64,000 bases of DNA from Mycobacterium yunnanensis. Its GTDB lineage: Bacteria; Actinomycetota; Actinomycetes; Mycobacteriales; Mycobacteriaceae. This document shows positions 16,682-23,856 of this stretch, piece after piece. The notes beneath the pieces were generated by a model. That model saw only the letters and a program-made list of their open reading frames with translations, made no database searches and was not told where the DNA came from. Position numbers and translations under genes: made by a program. The stretch lies in NCBI RefSeq assembly GCF_025823185.1, contig NZ_JACKVK010000022.1, forward strand, positions 239,561-303,560, given 5' to 3'. How positions within the stretch are numbered: position 1 is the first letter of the stretch; every line of letters begins with the position of its first letter.

Positions 16682-17515
16682 GTGACCAGTACTTCTCACG
16701 ATCCGCGCGCGTGGCAGAGACCTGAAGACTCCGCCTCGCGCCCTGCGTCGGCGCGCCTGGTCGACCCGGAGGACGACCTCCCGTCCTCGAACTACGCGGG
16801 CGACTTCGAGACCACCGCGATCCCGCGGTACGACTCGAACACGTCCAAGTCGGAGCATTCCGGCTACGGACTGCTCAACGAGCCCGAACCCCTGCCCTAC
16901 GTCCAGCCGGCGGGCAAGTACCAGACCTCGGCGGCCGAGCCGACGGAGATCGAGCCCGACGTGGGCTTCGGCCCGTCCGACGAACGCGGCCGCCGCGGAA
17001 CCCAGGATCTCGGTCTGATGATCTTGCGCATGGGGCTGGGCGCGCTGCTGATCGCCCACGGACTGCAAAAGGCCTTCGGATTGTGGGGCGGCCAGGGCCT
17101 CAACGGCTTTCAGCAGTCGCTCGTCGACATCGGATATCAGCACGCCAACGTGCTGACCTACGTCGGAGTCGCCGGACAGATCGGCGCGGGCGTGCTCTTG
17201 GTACTCGGACTGTTCACCCCCGTCGCCGCGGCAGGTGCGGTCGCCTACCTGGTGAACGCTCTGCTGGCCGCCGTCGCAGGCCAGTCCGACCGCGGGTCGT
17301 CTTTGTTCTTCCTCCCCAGCGGGCACGAGTACCTCGTCATGCTGCTGGTGGTCGCCGTCGCGCTGGTACTGACCGGCCCCGGCAAGTACGGCTTCGACGC
17401 GGGACGGGGCTGGTCCCGCCGTCCGTTCGTCGGATCGGCCGTGGCGTTGGTCCTTGGCGTCGGGGTAGGCGTCGGGGTCTGGGTGCTGCTCAACGGCGCC
17501 AACCCGCTCGCCTGA
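16682..17515 (+). CDS. DoxX-family membrane protein
   Basis: The 277-aa protein has a charged, disordered N-terminal half (about residues 1-110, many Asp/Glu/Ser/Pro) and a C-terminal DoxX domain with four to five membrane segments starting at LGLMILRMGLGALLIAHGLQK. The conserved motif GLFTPVAAAGAV is present. It matches Rv3005c in place and composition; in M. tuberculosis that protein is reported to form a membrane complex with superoxide dismutase SodA and the thiosulfate sulfurtransferase SseA that protects against oxidative stress. Neither partner is in this window. It is divergent from lppZ with a 138-base gap. Confidence 0.9.
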   Translation: MTSTSHDPRAWQRPEDSASRPASARLVDPEDDLPSSNYAGDFETTAIPRYDSNTSKSEHSGYGLLNEPEPLPYVQPAGKYQTSAAEPTEIEPDVGFGPSDERGRRGTQDLGLMILRMGLGALLIAHGLQKAFGLWGGQGLNGFQQSLVDIGYQHANVLTYVGVAGQIGAGVLLVLGLFTPVAAAGAVAYLVNALLAAVAGQSDRGSSLFFLPSGHEYLVMLLVVAVALVLTGPGKYGFDAGRGWSRRPFVGSAVALVLGVGVGVGVWVLLNGANPLA

Positions 17516-17519
17516 CGCG

Positions 17520-17918
17520 CTACGCGTACGGGTTGGGCACCCGGCCGTCGGTGGCGGCCGTCAACTGCGGCAGCGTCGCAAACGTCACCGCAGGCAGGCG
17601 GACGTCGGACCCGTCCTTGAGGTGGGCCGACGCCCAAGCGCTGCGATCGAACCGGAGTCCGTCGACGTCCTCCCACGGCACCGTCTTGCTGCTCAGCAGG
17701 GTGCGGGCCGTGACGGTCTCGCGGTCGGCGGTGGTGCGGTAGCGGGCGATCGCCAGCGACGCGACGACCGGCAGGATCAGCAGCGCGGTGAACCACGTCG
17801 GATTGGCCAGCACGAGGGCCAGCAATCCGAGGGTGAAGATGGCCACCGCGAAATGCGCCATGGGCGAGACCCTGATGACGACCGGCGTCGTCAATGCCGA
17901 AGCTGAGGAAGAACTCAC
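17520..17918 (-). CDS. cfp6: CFP6-like small membrane protein with PH-like domain
   Basis: The 132-aa protein has two adjacent hydrophobic segments near residues 22-58 and then a bacterial PH-like stretch containing TVPWEDVDGLRFDRSAWA. This architecture and position correspond to Rv3004, the low-molecular-weight antigen CFP-6. The start GTG 17918 has GGGAGG nearby on the minus strand. It converges on the DoxX gene with a gap of only 4 bases. Despite the culture-filtrate name, the two hydrophobic segments suggest membrane association. Confidence 0.85.
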   Translation of the reverse strand: MSSSSASALTTPVVIRVSPMAHFAVAIFTLGLLALVLANPTWFTALLILPVVASLAIARYRTTADRETVTARTLLSSKTVPWEDVDGLRFDRSAWASAHLKDGSDVRLPAVTFATLPQLTAATDGRVPNPYA

Positions 17919-17975
17919 CCCGCCATCCTCCCAGTCAGCGCAGCGCCGGTACCCGTCGCCCCGTGACGTCGGAAT

Positions 17976-18005
17976 TTGACCTTTGAGCAGTACGGGGGCT
18001 ACCGT
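17976..18005 (+). promoter_or_regulatory. Predicted promoter of the ilvBNC leader
   Basis: TTGACC at 17976-17981 and TACCGT at 18000-18005 are separated by 18 bases. The ATG of the leader peptide follows 8 bases after the -10 box, so the leader peptide itself would be leaderless or nearly so. Confidence 0.6.
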
Positions 18006-18013
18006 CGCTGGTT

Positions 18014-18064
18014 ATGAAGACCGTCTCGATTCTCGTAGTACTTGGTTCGCGCGTTGGAGCGTAA
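18014..18064 (+). CDS. ilvB operon leader peptide (attenuator peptide)
   Basis: This is a 16-codon frame ending in TAA: MKTVSILVVLGSRVGA. It contains Ile, Leu and four Val, with a consecutive Ile-Leu-Val-Val-Leu run, exactly the residues made by the pathway downstream. Several are encoded by codons unusual in this GC-rich genome (ATT, GTA, GTA, CTT), which would sharpen stalling when charged tRNAs are short. It lies 8 bases after a predicted -10 box and 39 bases before a strong intrinsic terminator. Attenuation by such peptides is known for ilvB operons in actinobacteria such as Corynebacterium; here the peptide is read directly from sequence and its function is inferred. Confidence 0.8.
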   Translation: MKTVSILVVLGSRVGA

Positions 18065-18103
18065 CCCGACTGCCTGACAGTCAGAGCCTACGAGCCGACG
18101 CGC

Positions 18104-18138
18104 AACCCTCGTGCAGCATCCGCTGACGGGGGTTTTTT
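18104..18138 (+). terminator. Intrinsic terminator (attenuator) upstream of ilvB
   Basis: AACCCTCGT (18104-18112) pairs with ACGGGGGTT (18126-18134) over nine pairs with one G-U. CAGC/GCTG adds four inner pairs around the tetraloop ATCC. A TTTT run follows, giving six Ts in all (18133-18138). A competing pairing, ACGAG (18090-18094) with CTCGT (18108-18112), would break the terminator stem and could act as antiterminator. T-run terminators are rare in mycobacteria, which makes this one notable. Confidence 0.8.
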
Positions 18139-18184
18139 GTTGCCCGAGAACCCGTATCACCCACATGACGACGTAGAGGACATC

Positions 18185-20056
18185 GTGAGCGCACCGACCA
18201 CTCGACCACCGGAGCCGGGCACCCGAGCCAACGGCACACCGGCCGGCTCGACCACCCGCGAAGCCGCCGCCGCGCCGCAGCCCAGAAAGGTTGCGCCGCA
18301 ACAGATGACGGGTGCCCAGGCCGTCATCCGCTCGCTCGAGGAACTCGACGTCGACGTCATCTTCGGCATCCCCGGTGGCGCCGTGCTGCCGGTCTACGAC
18401 CCGCTGTTCGACTCGGTCAAGCTGCGCCACGTGCTGGTCCGCCACGAGCAGGGCGCCGGCCACGCCGCCAGCGGCTACGCCCACGCCACCGGGAAGGTCG
18501 GCGTCATGATGGCGACCTCCGGTCCAGGTGCGACCAACCTGGTCACCCCGCTGGCCGACGCGCAGATGGACTCGATCCCCGTCGTCGCGATCACCGGACA
18601 GGTCGGCCGCTCCCTGATCGGCACCGACGCCTTCCAGGAAGCCGACATCTCCGGCATCACCATGCCGATCACCAAGCACAACTTCCTCGTTCGCCACGGT
18701 GACGAGATCGCCCAGCAGATGGCCGAGGCGTTCCACATCGCCCGAAGCGGTCGTCCCGGCGCCGTGCTCGTCGACATCCCCAAGGACGTGCTGCAGGCGC
18801 AGTGCACCTTCAGTTGGCCGCCGAAGATCGACCTGCCCGGCTACAAGCCCAACACCCGGCCGCACAGCCGACAGGTGCGCGAAGCGGCCAAGCTGATCGC
18901 CGCCGCCCGCAAGCCGGTGCTCTACGTCGGCGGCGGTGTCATCCGAGGCGAGGCCAGTGTGGAACTGCTCGAGCTGGCAGAACTGACCGGGATTCCGGTG
19001 GTCACCACGCTGATGGCCCGCGGCGCGTTCCCCGACAGCCACCGGCAGAACCTCGGCATGCCCGGCATGCACGGGACCGTCGCGGCCGTCGGCGCGCTGC
19101 AGAAGAGCGATCTGCTGATCGCGCTCGGCACCCGTTTCGACGACCGCGTCACCGGCAAGTTGGATTCGTTCGCGCCCGACGCGAAGGTCATCCACGCCGA
19201 CATCGACCCCGCGGAGATCGGCAAGAACCGCAACGCCGACGTGCCGATCGTGGGTGACGTGAAGAACGTGATCTCGGATCTGCTCGACGCGCTGCGCCGC
19301 GACGGAACCGACTCGACGACGCTCGACCTCGACGAGTGGTGGGGCTACCTGAAGGGTGTCCAGGAGACGTTCCCGCTGAGCTACGGACCGCAGAGCGACG
19401 GCAGCCTGAGCCCGGAGTTCGTCATCGAGTCCCTGGGCCGGATCGCCGGTCCGGACGCGGTGTACGTCGCCGGCGTTGGGCAGCACCAGATGTGGGCCGC
19501 GCAGTTCGTGAAGTACGAGAATCCCAAGACGTGGCTCAACTCCGGCGGCCTTGGCACGATGGGCTATGCCGTGCCCGCCGCGATGGGCGCCAAGTTCGCC
19601 CGTCCGGAGGCGGAGGTCTGGGCCATCGACGGTGACGGTTGCTTCCAGATGACCAACCAGGAACTGGCCACGTGTGCCGTCGAGGGTGCGCCCATCAAGG
19701 TCGCGCTGATCAACAACGGCAACCTGGGCATGGTGCGGCAGTGGCAGACGCTCTTCTACGAAGAGCGCTACAGCCAAACCAACCTGTCCACGCACAGCCA
19801 CCGCATCCCGGACTTCGTCAAGCTCGCCGAGGCGCTCGGATGCGTCGGATTGCGTTGCGAGCGAGCCGAAGACGTCGAGGACGTCATCAACCAGGCGCGC
19901 GCGATCAACGACCGGCCGGTGGTGATCGACTTCATCGTCGGCGCCGACGCGCAGGTGTGGCCGATGGTGGCCGCCGGCATGAGCAACGACCAGATCGAGG
20001 CGGCCCGGGGCATCCGGCCGTTGTTCGACGACCAGGGCAACGAGGGGCACGCCTGA
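18185..20056 (+). CDS. ilvB: Acetolactate synthase large subunit
   Basis: The ThDP/FAD enzyme condenses pyruvate to acetolactate (valine/leucine) or with 2-ketobutyrate to acetohydroxybutyrate (isoleucine). The 623-aa protein has the catalytic glutamate in RHEQGAGHAA, the ATSGPGATNLVTPLADA segment, and the C-terminal ThDP motif GDGCFQMTNQELAT ... INN. Start GTG 18185 is preferred because it has AGAGGA upstream and gives the M/V-SAPT N-terminus I know from mycobacterial IlvB1; an upstream ATG-less extension to 18137 would run through the terminator T-run. Its TGA stop shares a base with the ilvN ATG. Expression is probably controlled by the attenuator at 18014-18138. Confidence 0.97.
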   Translation: MSAPTTRPPEPGTRANGTPAGSTTREAAAAPQPRKVAPQQMTGAQAVIRSLEELDVDVIFGIPGGAVLPVYDPLFDSVKLRHVLVRHEQGAGHAASGYAHATGKVGVMMATSGPGATNLVTPLADAQMDSIPVVAITGQVGRSLIGTDAFQEADISGITMPITKHNFLVRHGDEIAQQMAEAFHIARSGRPGAVLVDIPKDVLQAQCTFSWPPKIDLPGYKPNTRPHSRQVREAAKLIAAARKPVLYVGGGVIRGEASVELLELAELTGIPVVTTLMARGAFPDSHRQNLGMPGMHGTVAAVGALQKSDLLIALGTRFDDRVTGKLDSFAPDAKVIHADIDPAEIGKNRNADVPIVGDVKNVISDLLDALRRDGTDSTTLDLDEWWGYLKGVQETFPLSYGPQSDGSLSPEFVIESLGRIAGPDAVYVAGVGQHQMWAAQFVKYENPKTWLNSGGLGTMGYAVPAAMGAKFARPEAEVWAIDGDGCFQMTNQELATCAVEGAPIKVALINNGNLGMVRQWQTLFYEERYSQTNLSTHSHRIPDFVKLAEALGCVGLRCERAEDVEDVINQARAINDRPVVIDFIVGADAQVWPMVAAGMSNDQIEAARGIRPLFDDQGNEGHA

Positions 20057-20562
20057 TGGCCATCAAGACCCACACCCTGTCGGTCCTCGTCGAGGACAAA
20101 CCCGGCGTCCTCGCCCGCGTGGCGTCGCTGTTCTCCCGGCGCGGCTTCAACATTCAGAGCCTCGCCGTCGGTGCGACCGAACACAAGAACCTGTCCCGGA
20201 TGACGATCGTCGTCTCGGTGGAGGACTTCCCGCTCGAACAGATCACCAAGCAGCTCAACAAGCTGATCAACGTGATCAAGATCGTCGAGCAGGACGAGGA
20301 CAACTCGGTCTCTCGGGAATTGGCGCTGATCAAGGTTCGCGCCGATGCGGCAACCCGCGGACAGATCATCGAGGCGGTGAACCTGTTCCGCGCCAAGGTC
20401 GTCGACGTGTCGGCCGAGTCGCTGGTGGTCGAGGCCACCGGAACGCCTGGCAAGCTGGAGGCGCTGTTGGCGCTCCTCGAGCCCTATGGCATTCGAGAGA
20501 TCGCACAGTCCGGCATGGTGACGCTCGCCCGCGGACCGCGTGGCATCTCCGGCGTCAAGTAA
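20056..20562 (+). CDS. ilvN: Acetolactate synthase small (regulatory) subunit
   Basis: IlvN activates IlvB and confers valine feedback inhibition. The 168-aa protein has an N-terminal ACT domain (TLSVLVEDKPGVLARVASLF, with GFNIQSLAVG) and the C-terminal ALS_ss domain (SRELALIKV ... GIREIAQSGMVTLARG). Length equals that of M. tuberculosis IlvN. The ATG overlaps the ilvB stop (TGATG), so translation is coupled and subunits are made together. Confidence 0.97.
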   Translation: MAIKTHTLSVLVEDKPGVLARVASLFSRRGFNIQSLAVGATEHKNLSRMTIVVSVEDFPLEQITKQLNKLINVIKIVEQDEDNSVSRELALIKVRADAATRGQIIEAVNLFRAKVVDVSAESLVVEATGTPGKLEALLALLEPYGIREIAQSGMVTLARGPRGISGVK

Positions 20563-20601
20563 TCGATTCAACGCAGCAGTACGAGAGAGAAGGAATCCAC
20601 A

Positions 20602-21615
20602 GTGGCAGTTGAGATGTTCTACGACGACGACGCAGACCTGTCGATCATCCAGGGACGCAAGGTCGCCGTCATCGGCTACGGCAGCCAGGGGCATGCGCAT
20701 TCGCTGTCGCTGCGTGACTCCGGCGTCGAGGTCAAGGTTGGCCTCAAGGAGGGCTCCAAGTCCCGCGAGAAGGTCACCGAGCAGGGCCTCGAGGTCGGGA
20801 CCCCCGCCGAGGTCGCCAAGTGGGCCGACGTGATCATGCTGCTGGCACCGGACACCGCCCAGGCCGAGATCTTCACCAACGACATCGAGCCCAATCTCGA
20901 AGAGGGCAACGCGCTGTTCTTCGGCCACGGGCTCAACATCCACTTCAAGCTGATCGAGGCGCCGGCCAACATCACCGTCGGCATGGTCGCGCCCAAGGGC
21001 CCCGGCCACCTGGTCCGCCGTCAGTTCGTCGACGGCAAGGGCGTGCCGTGTCTCATCGCGGTCGACCAGGACCCCAAGGGTGAGGGTCAGGCGCTGGCAC
21101 TGTCCTACGCGTCGGCGATCGGCGGCGCCCGGGCCGGCGTCATCAAGACCACCTTCAAGGAAGAGACCGAAACCGACCTGTTCGGTGAGCAGGCGGTGCT
21201 CTGCGGTGGCACCGAGGAACTGGTCAAGACCGGTTTCGAGGTCATGGTCGAGGCCGGCTACGCGCCCGAGATGGCGTATTTCGAGGTGCTGCACGAGCTC
21301 AAGCTCATCGTCGACCTGATGTACGAAGGCGGCATCGCCCGGATGAACTACTCGGTGTCCGACACCGCGGAGTTCGGTGGCTACCTGTCGGGTCCGCGCG
21401 TCATCGACGCCGACACCAAGGAGCGGATGCGCGCCATCCTCAAGGACATTCAGGACGGCACCTTCGTCAAGGAACTCGTCGCCAACGTCGAGGGCGGCAA
21501 CAAGCGCCTGGAGAAGCTCCGCAAGGAGAACGCCGAGCACCCCATCGAGGTCACCGGCAAGAAGCTGCGCGACCTGATGAGCTGGGTCGACCGGCCCATC
21601 ACCGAAACGGCTTAG
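20602..21615 (+). CDS. ilvC: Ketol-acid reductoisomerase (class I, NADP-dependent)
   Basis: IlvC isomerises and reduces acetolactate or acetohydroxybutyrate to the dihydroxy acid. The 337-aa length is that of the short class I enzymes. The Rossmann motif GYGSQGHAHSLSLRDSG is followed by KEGSKS, whose Ser/Lys residues suit NADPH. The C-terminal knotted domain carries the magnesium ligands in FKEETETDLFGEQAVL and the FEVLHELKLIVDLMYEGG segment. Start GTG 20602 has AGAGAAGGA upstream, 39 bases after ilvN. It completes the ilvBNC operon. Confidence 0.97.
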   Translation: MAVEMFYDDDADLSIIQGRKVAVIGYGSQGHAHSLSLRDSGVEVKVGLKEGSKSREKVTEQGLEVGTPAEVAKWADVIMLLAPDTAQAEIFTNDIEPNLEEGNALFFGHGLNIHFKLIEAPANITVGMVAPKGPGHLVRRQFVDGKGVPCLIAVDQDPKGEGQALALSYASAIGGARAGVIKTTFKEETETDLFGEQAVLCGGTEELVKTGFEVMVEAGYAPEMAYFEVLHELKLIVDLMYEGGIARMNYSVSDTAEFGGYLSGPRVIDADTKERMRAILKDIQDGTFVKELVANVEGGNKRLEKLRKENAEHPIEVTGKKLRDLMSWVDRPITETA

Positions 21616-21661
21616 CTCCAAACGACTTCGGCGCGCTCGACTCCGGTCGGGCGCGCCGACG

Positions 21662-22327
21662 TCATGTTCGGGCCAGGATGCGGTTGGTCAATTCGACCGG
21701 ATGCGACAGCATGGCCATGTGCCCGCCCGGGGTGACCTCGGGCTCGACGCCCAACCGGTCGGCGACCACGTTGCGCATGAAGGGCTCGGGAAAGAACCTG
21801 TCGTCGGTGAACAGGACGAATCGCGTCGGGATCCGAGGCAGCTCCGGCGCCGGCCACGGCGTGACGGCCGGCGCTTCCGACTGGCCGCGCGGCACCTCCG
21901 CCGCGACGACCGCCGCGTCGACGCCGTTGTAGTAGAGCTCGGTCTCGTCGTCCAGGTCGTAACCGCCCGCCTGAGCCGCGGTGCGCTGCGCGTCGGCGCA
22001 GCCGGTGGCGGTCCACCAGTCGGCGGGCCGTTCGCCAGGCCGCGGAATCATGGCCGATGCGTAGATCAGGGCCGACGCTCCCACCCGGGTGCACGCGAGC
22101 GCCCCGGTGAAACCGCCAAAGGAGTGGGCGACGACGACCGGCGGCTCACCGTCGTCGCGATGAGCGGCGACCACGGCATCGGCATAGGCGTTCAGATCGG
22201 CCGAACCGTCTTCGCAGGGAAGGTCGACGGCGATCCCGCGGTGCCCGCGCCGAGCCAAGTCCTCGACCACGAAACGCCATGACGACGGGTCGCAGCCGCC
22301 GCCGGGCACCAGCAGGAACGTCGTCAC
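21662..22327 (-). CDS. Alpha/beta hydrolase
   Basis: The 221-aa protein has the small alpha/beta hydrolase layout: FLLVPGGGCDPSSW (oxyanion-hole region), the nucleophile elbow VAHSFGG with Ser as nucleophile, and a late GGHMAMLSHP carrying the catalytic histidine. Substrate unknown; it resembles the esterase/salicylate-esterase-like group. The GTG start at 22327 overlaps the TGA stop of the FAD oxidoreductase (GTGA), which shows that the two form a coupled minus-strand pair. A longer frame to 22471 runs through the upstream gene and is discarded. It converges on ilvC with a 46-base gap. Confidence 0.85.
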   Translation of the reverse strand: MTTFLLVPGGGCDPSSWRFVVEDLARRGHRGIAVDLPCEDGSADLNAYADAVVAAHRDDGEPPVVVAHSFGGFTGALACTRVGASALIYASAMIPRPGERPADWWTATGCADAQRTAAQAGGYDLDDETELYYNGVDAAVVAAEVPRGQSEAPAVTPWPAPELPRIPTRFVLFTDDRFFPEPFMRNVVADRLGVEPEVTPGGHMAMLSHPVELTNRILART

Positions 22328-23826
22328 GGGGCCAGGCTCGGGAGCGTTCTGAGCCCGAACTCGCGGCGCAGCAGGGTGCGCGCCGCGAAATAGCCGGCCA
22401 TGCCGTGCACGCCCGTGCCGGGCGGCGTGGCCGACGAGCAGAGGTAGGCCTTGGGGATCGGGGTCGTCCACGGGTCGAGCCGCAGGGTGGGGCCGATCAT
22501 CGCGGCGAACAGCGTTGCGCCGCCGACGATGATGTCACCGCCGACGTAGTTCGCGTTGTGGTCGGCCATCTGGGCCGCGGGTACGCACCGCGCCGCCACC
22601 ACCAAGTCCCGGAAGCCGGGTGCGGCCCGCTCGAACATCGCGGTGATCGTCTCGACCAGATTGGCCGTCGACCCGGAAGGGACGTGGGCGTAGGTCCACA
22701 GCGGCCGTCGGCCCTTGTCGTCGATGCGCGACGGGTCCGTGACGTGAGGCAGCGCGGCCAGCGTCATCGGCCACTCGGCATGGCGACCCGCGTTCACCTC
22801 CCGTTCGGCCAGGGCCATTTGGGCGCGGCTGCCGCCCATGTGCACGGTCGACGCCCGCCCGACGCGCTCGTCGAGCCATGGGATCTCACCGGAGAGCACG
22901 AAGTCGACCTTGCACACGCCGGGGCCATAGGTGTAGCGCCGCAAGGCCTTTGCGTAGCGTGACGGCACGGCGTCCCCGTAGACGTCGAGCAGTGCGGTGG
23001 GCGCGGTGTCGTAGACCACCACACCCGCCGGGGGAGTGGTGACCGGTTCGCCGAGGACCAACTCCCCGCCATGTGAGCGCAGGTCGGCGATGAGGGCGTC
23101 GGCGATCGTCTGGGTGCCGCCGACGGGCACGGGCCAGCCCGCGGTGTGCGCCACCGTCCCCAGCATCAGTCCCGCCCCGCTGTTGACCGGCGACGGCATC
23201 GTCGAGATCGCATGCGCGCCAACGCCGGTGAACAAGGCCCGCGCGTCCTCGCCGCGAAGCACGCCCCACGCCGGGCTGCCCTGGGCCAGCACCCGCAGAC
23301 CGGCACGCACCGTCGTCACCAAATCGGGTGGCAGCGACCGCTTGTCGCCGAGGAAGAAGCCGAGCACCCCGTCGACGTGGTCGACCAACGGGCCGAAGAG
23401 CCGCCGCCAGGACGCGCCGTGGTCGAGCTCGGCGCACGTCTGCTCCAGTGAGCGGTAGGCCACGGCCGCCGCTCGACCCGGCAGCGGATTGGCGTAGGAG
23501 ATCTCCGGTGCCGTCAGCTCCACCCCGCGCGCGGCCAGATCGAACTCCGCGAAGAACGGCGACGCCACGCCCAGGGGGTGCACGGCCGAGCAGACGTCGT
23601 GGCTGACGCCGGGGTACTCGGGATCGGGCATGGTCCGCGCGCCACCGCCTGCGGTGGGTTGGGCCTCCACCACGCGCACGCGCAGCCCGGCCCTGGCGCA
23701 CACGACGGCCGCGCTCAGTCCGTTGGGTCCGCTGCCGACCACCGTGACGTCTGGAACCAAATCCCCGGTCGCTCCGCTCCTGCCCTCTGGAACCAAATCC
23801 CCGGTCGCTCCGCTCCTGCCCTCCAT
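22324..23826 (-). CDS. FAD-dependent oxidoreductase (phytoene desaturase/CrtI-like)
   Basis: The protein (500 aa from ATG 23826) has an N-terminal dinucleotide-binding motif DVTVVGSGPNGLSAAV followed by the family's glutamate and a GGGARTM loop. It ends with a GTGVHGMAGYFAARTLLRR motif that closes the FAD site, as in carotenoid-desaturase-like amine oxidoreductases. It corresponds to Rv2997 by place. The first 25 residues are odd: a 36-bp repeat present twice encodes GRSGATGDLVPE in tandem before the FAD motif. A TTG codon just before VPDVTVVG may be the ancestral start. It is divergent from serA with only 30 bases between start codons. Confidence 0.85.
   Translation of the reverse strand: MEGRSGATGDLVPEGRSGATGDLVPDVTVVGSGPNGLSAAVVCARAGLRVRVVEAQPTAGGGARTMPDPEYPGVSHDVCSAVHPLGVASPFFAEFDLAARGVELTAPEISYANPLPGRAAAVAYRSLEQTCAELDHGASWRRLFGPLVDHVDGVLGFFLGDKRSLPPDLVTTVRAGLRVLAQGSPAWGVLRGEDARALFTGVGAHAISTMPSPVNSGAGLMLGTVAHTAGWPVPVGGTQTIADALIADLRSHGGELVLGEPVTTPPAGVVVYDTAPTALLDVYGDAVPSRYAKALRRYTYGPGVCKVDFVLSGEIPWLDERVGRASTVHMGGSRAQMALAEREVNAGRHAEWPMTLAALPHVTDPSRIDDKGRRPLWTYAHVPSGSTANLVETITAMFERAAPGFRDLVVAARCVPAAQMADHNANYVGGDIIVGGATLFAAMIGPTLRLDPWTTPIPKAYLCSSATPPGTGVHGMAGYFAARTLLRREFGLRTLPSLAP
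23753..23824. repeat. Two tandem 36-bp units at the start of the FAD oxidoreductase gene
   Basis: Unit 1 is 23753-23788 and unit 2 is 23789-23824; they differ only in the last base. On the minus strand each contains GGAGCGGAGCGACCGGGG and encodes GRSGATGDLVPE in frame. The 36-bp length keeps the reading frame. The core matches the copy near 9791 and resembles the units at 44061-44108. Confidence 0.85.
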
Positions 23827-23844
23827 GCCCCAATTACAGCCCAC

Positions 23845-23850
23845 TACTCT
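23845..23850 (+). promoter_or_regulatory. -10 box (TACTCT) for serA
   Basis: TANNNT hexamer 6 bases before the serA GTG start; leaderless-type arrangement inside the 30-base divergent gap. Confidence 0.45.
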
Positions 23851-23856
23851 GTTCGC

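Noticed and set aside
17999..20050. A 683-codon minus-strand open frame opposite ilvB and its leader
   Set aside because: It is an antisense shadow of ilvB and would run through the attenuator terminator. The translation is composed of His/Arg/Asp/Gly/Val as expected from antisense GC-rich codons.
20563..20601. A second attenuator or riboswitch before ilvC
   Set aside because: The 39-base gap holds only a ribosome-binding site and has no hairpin or leader frame.
22324..22471. A longer N-terminus for the alpha/beta hydrolase (start near 22471)
   Set aside because: It would overlap about 150 bases of the conserved end of the FAD oxidoreductase and add an Arg/His-rich segment; the GTGA overlap start at 22327 fits the other couplings in this window.
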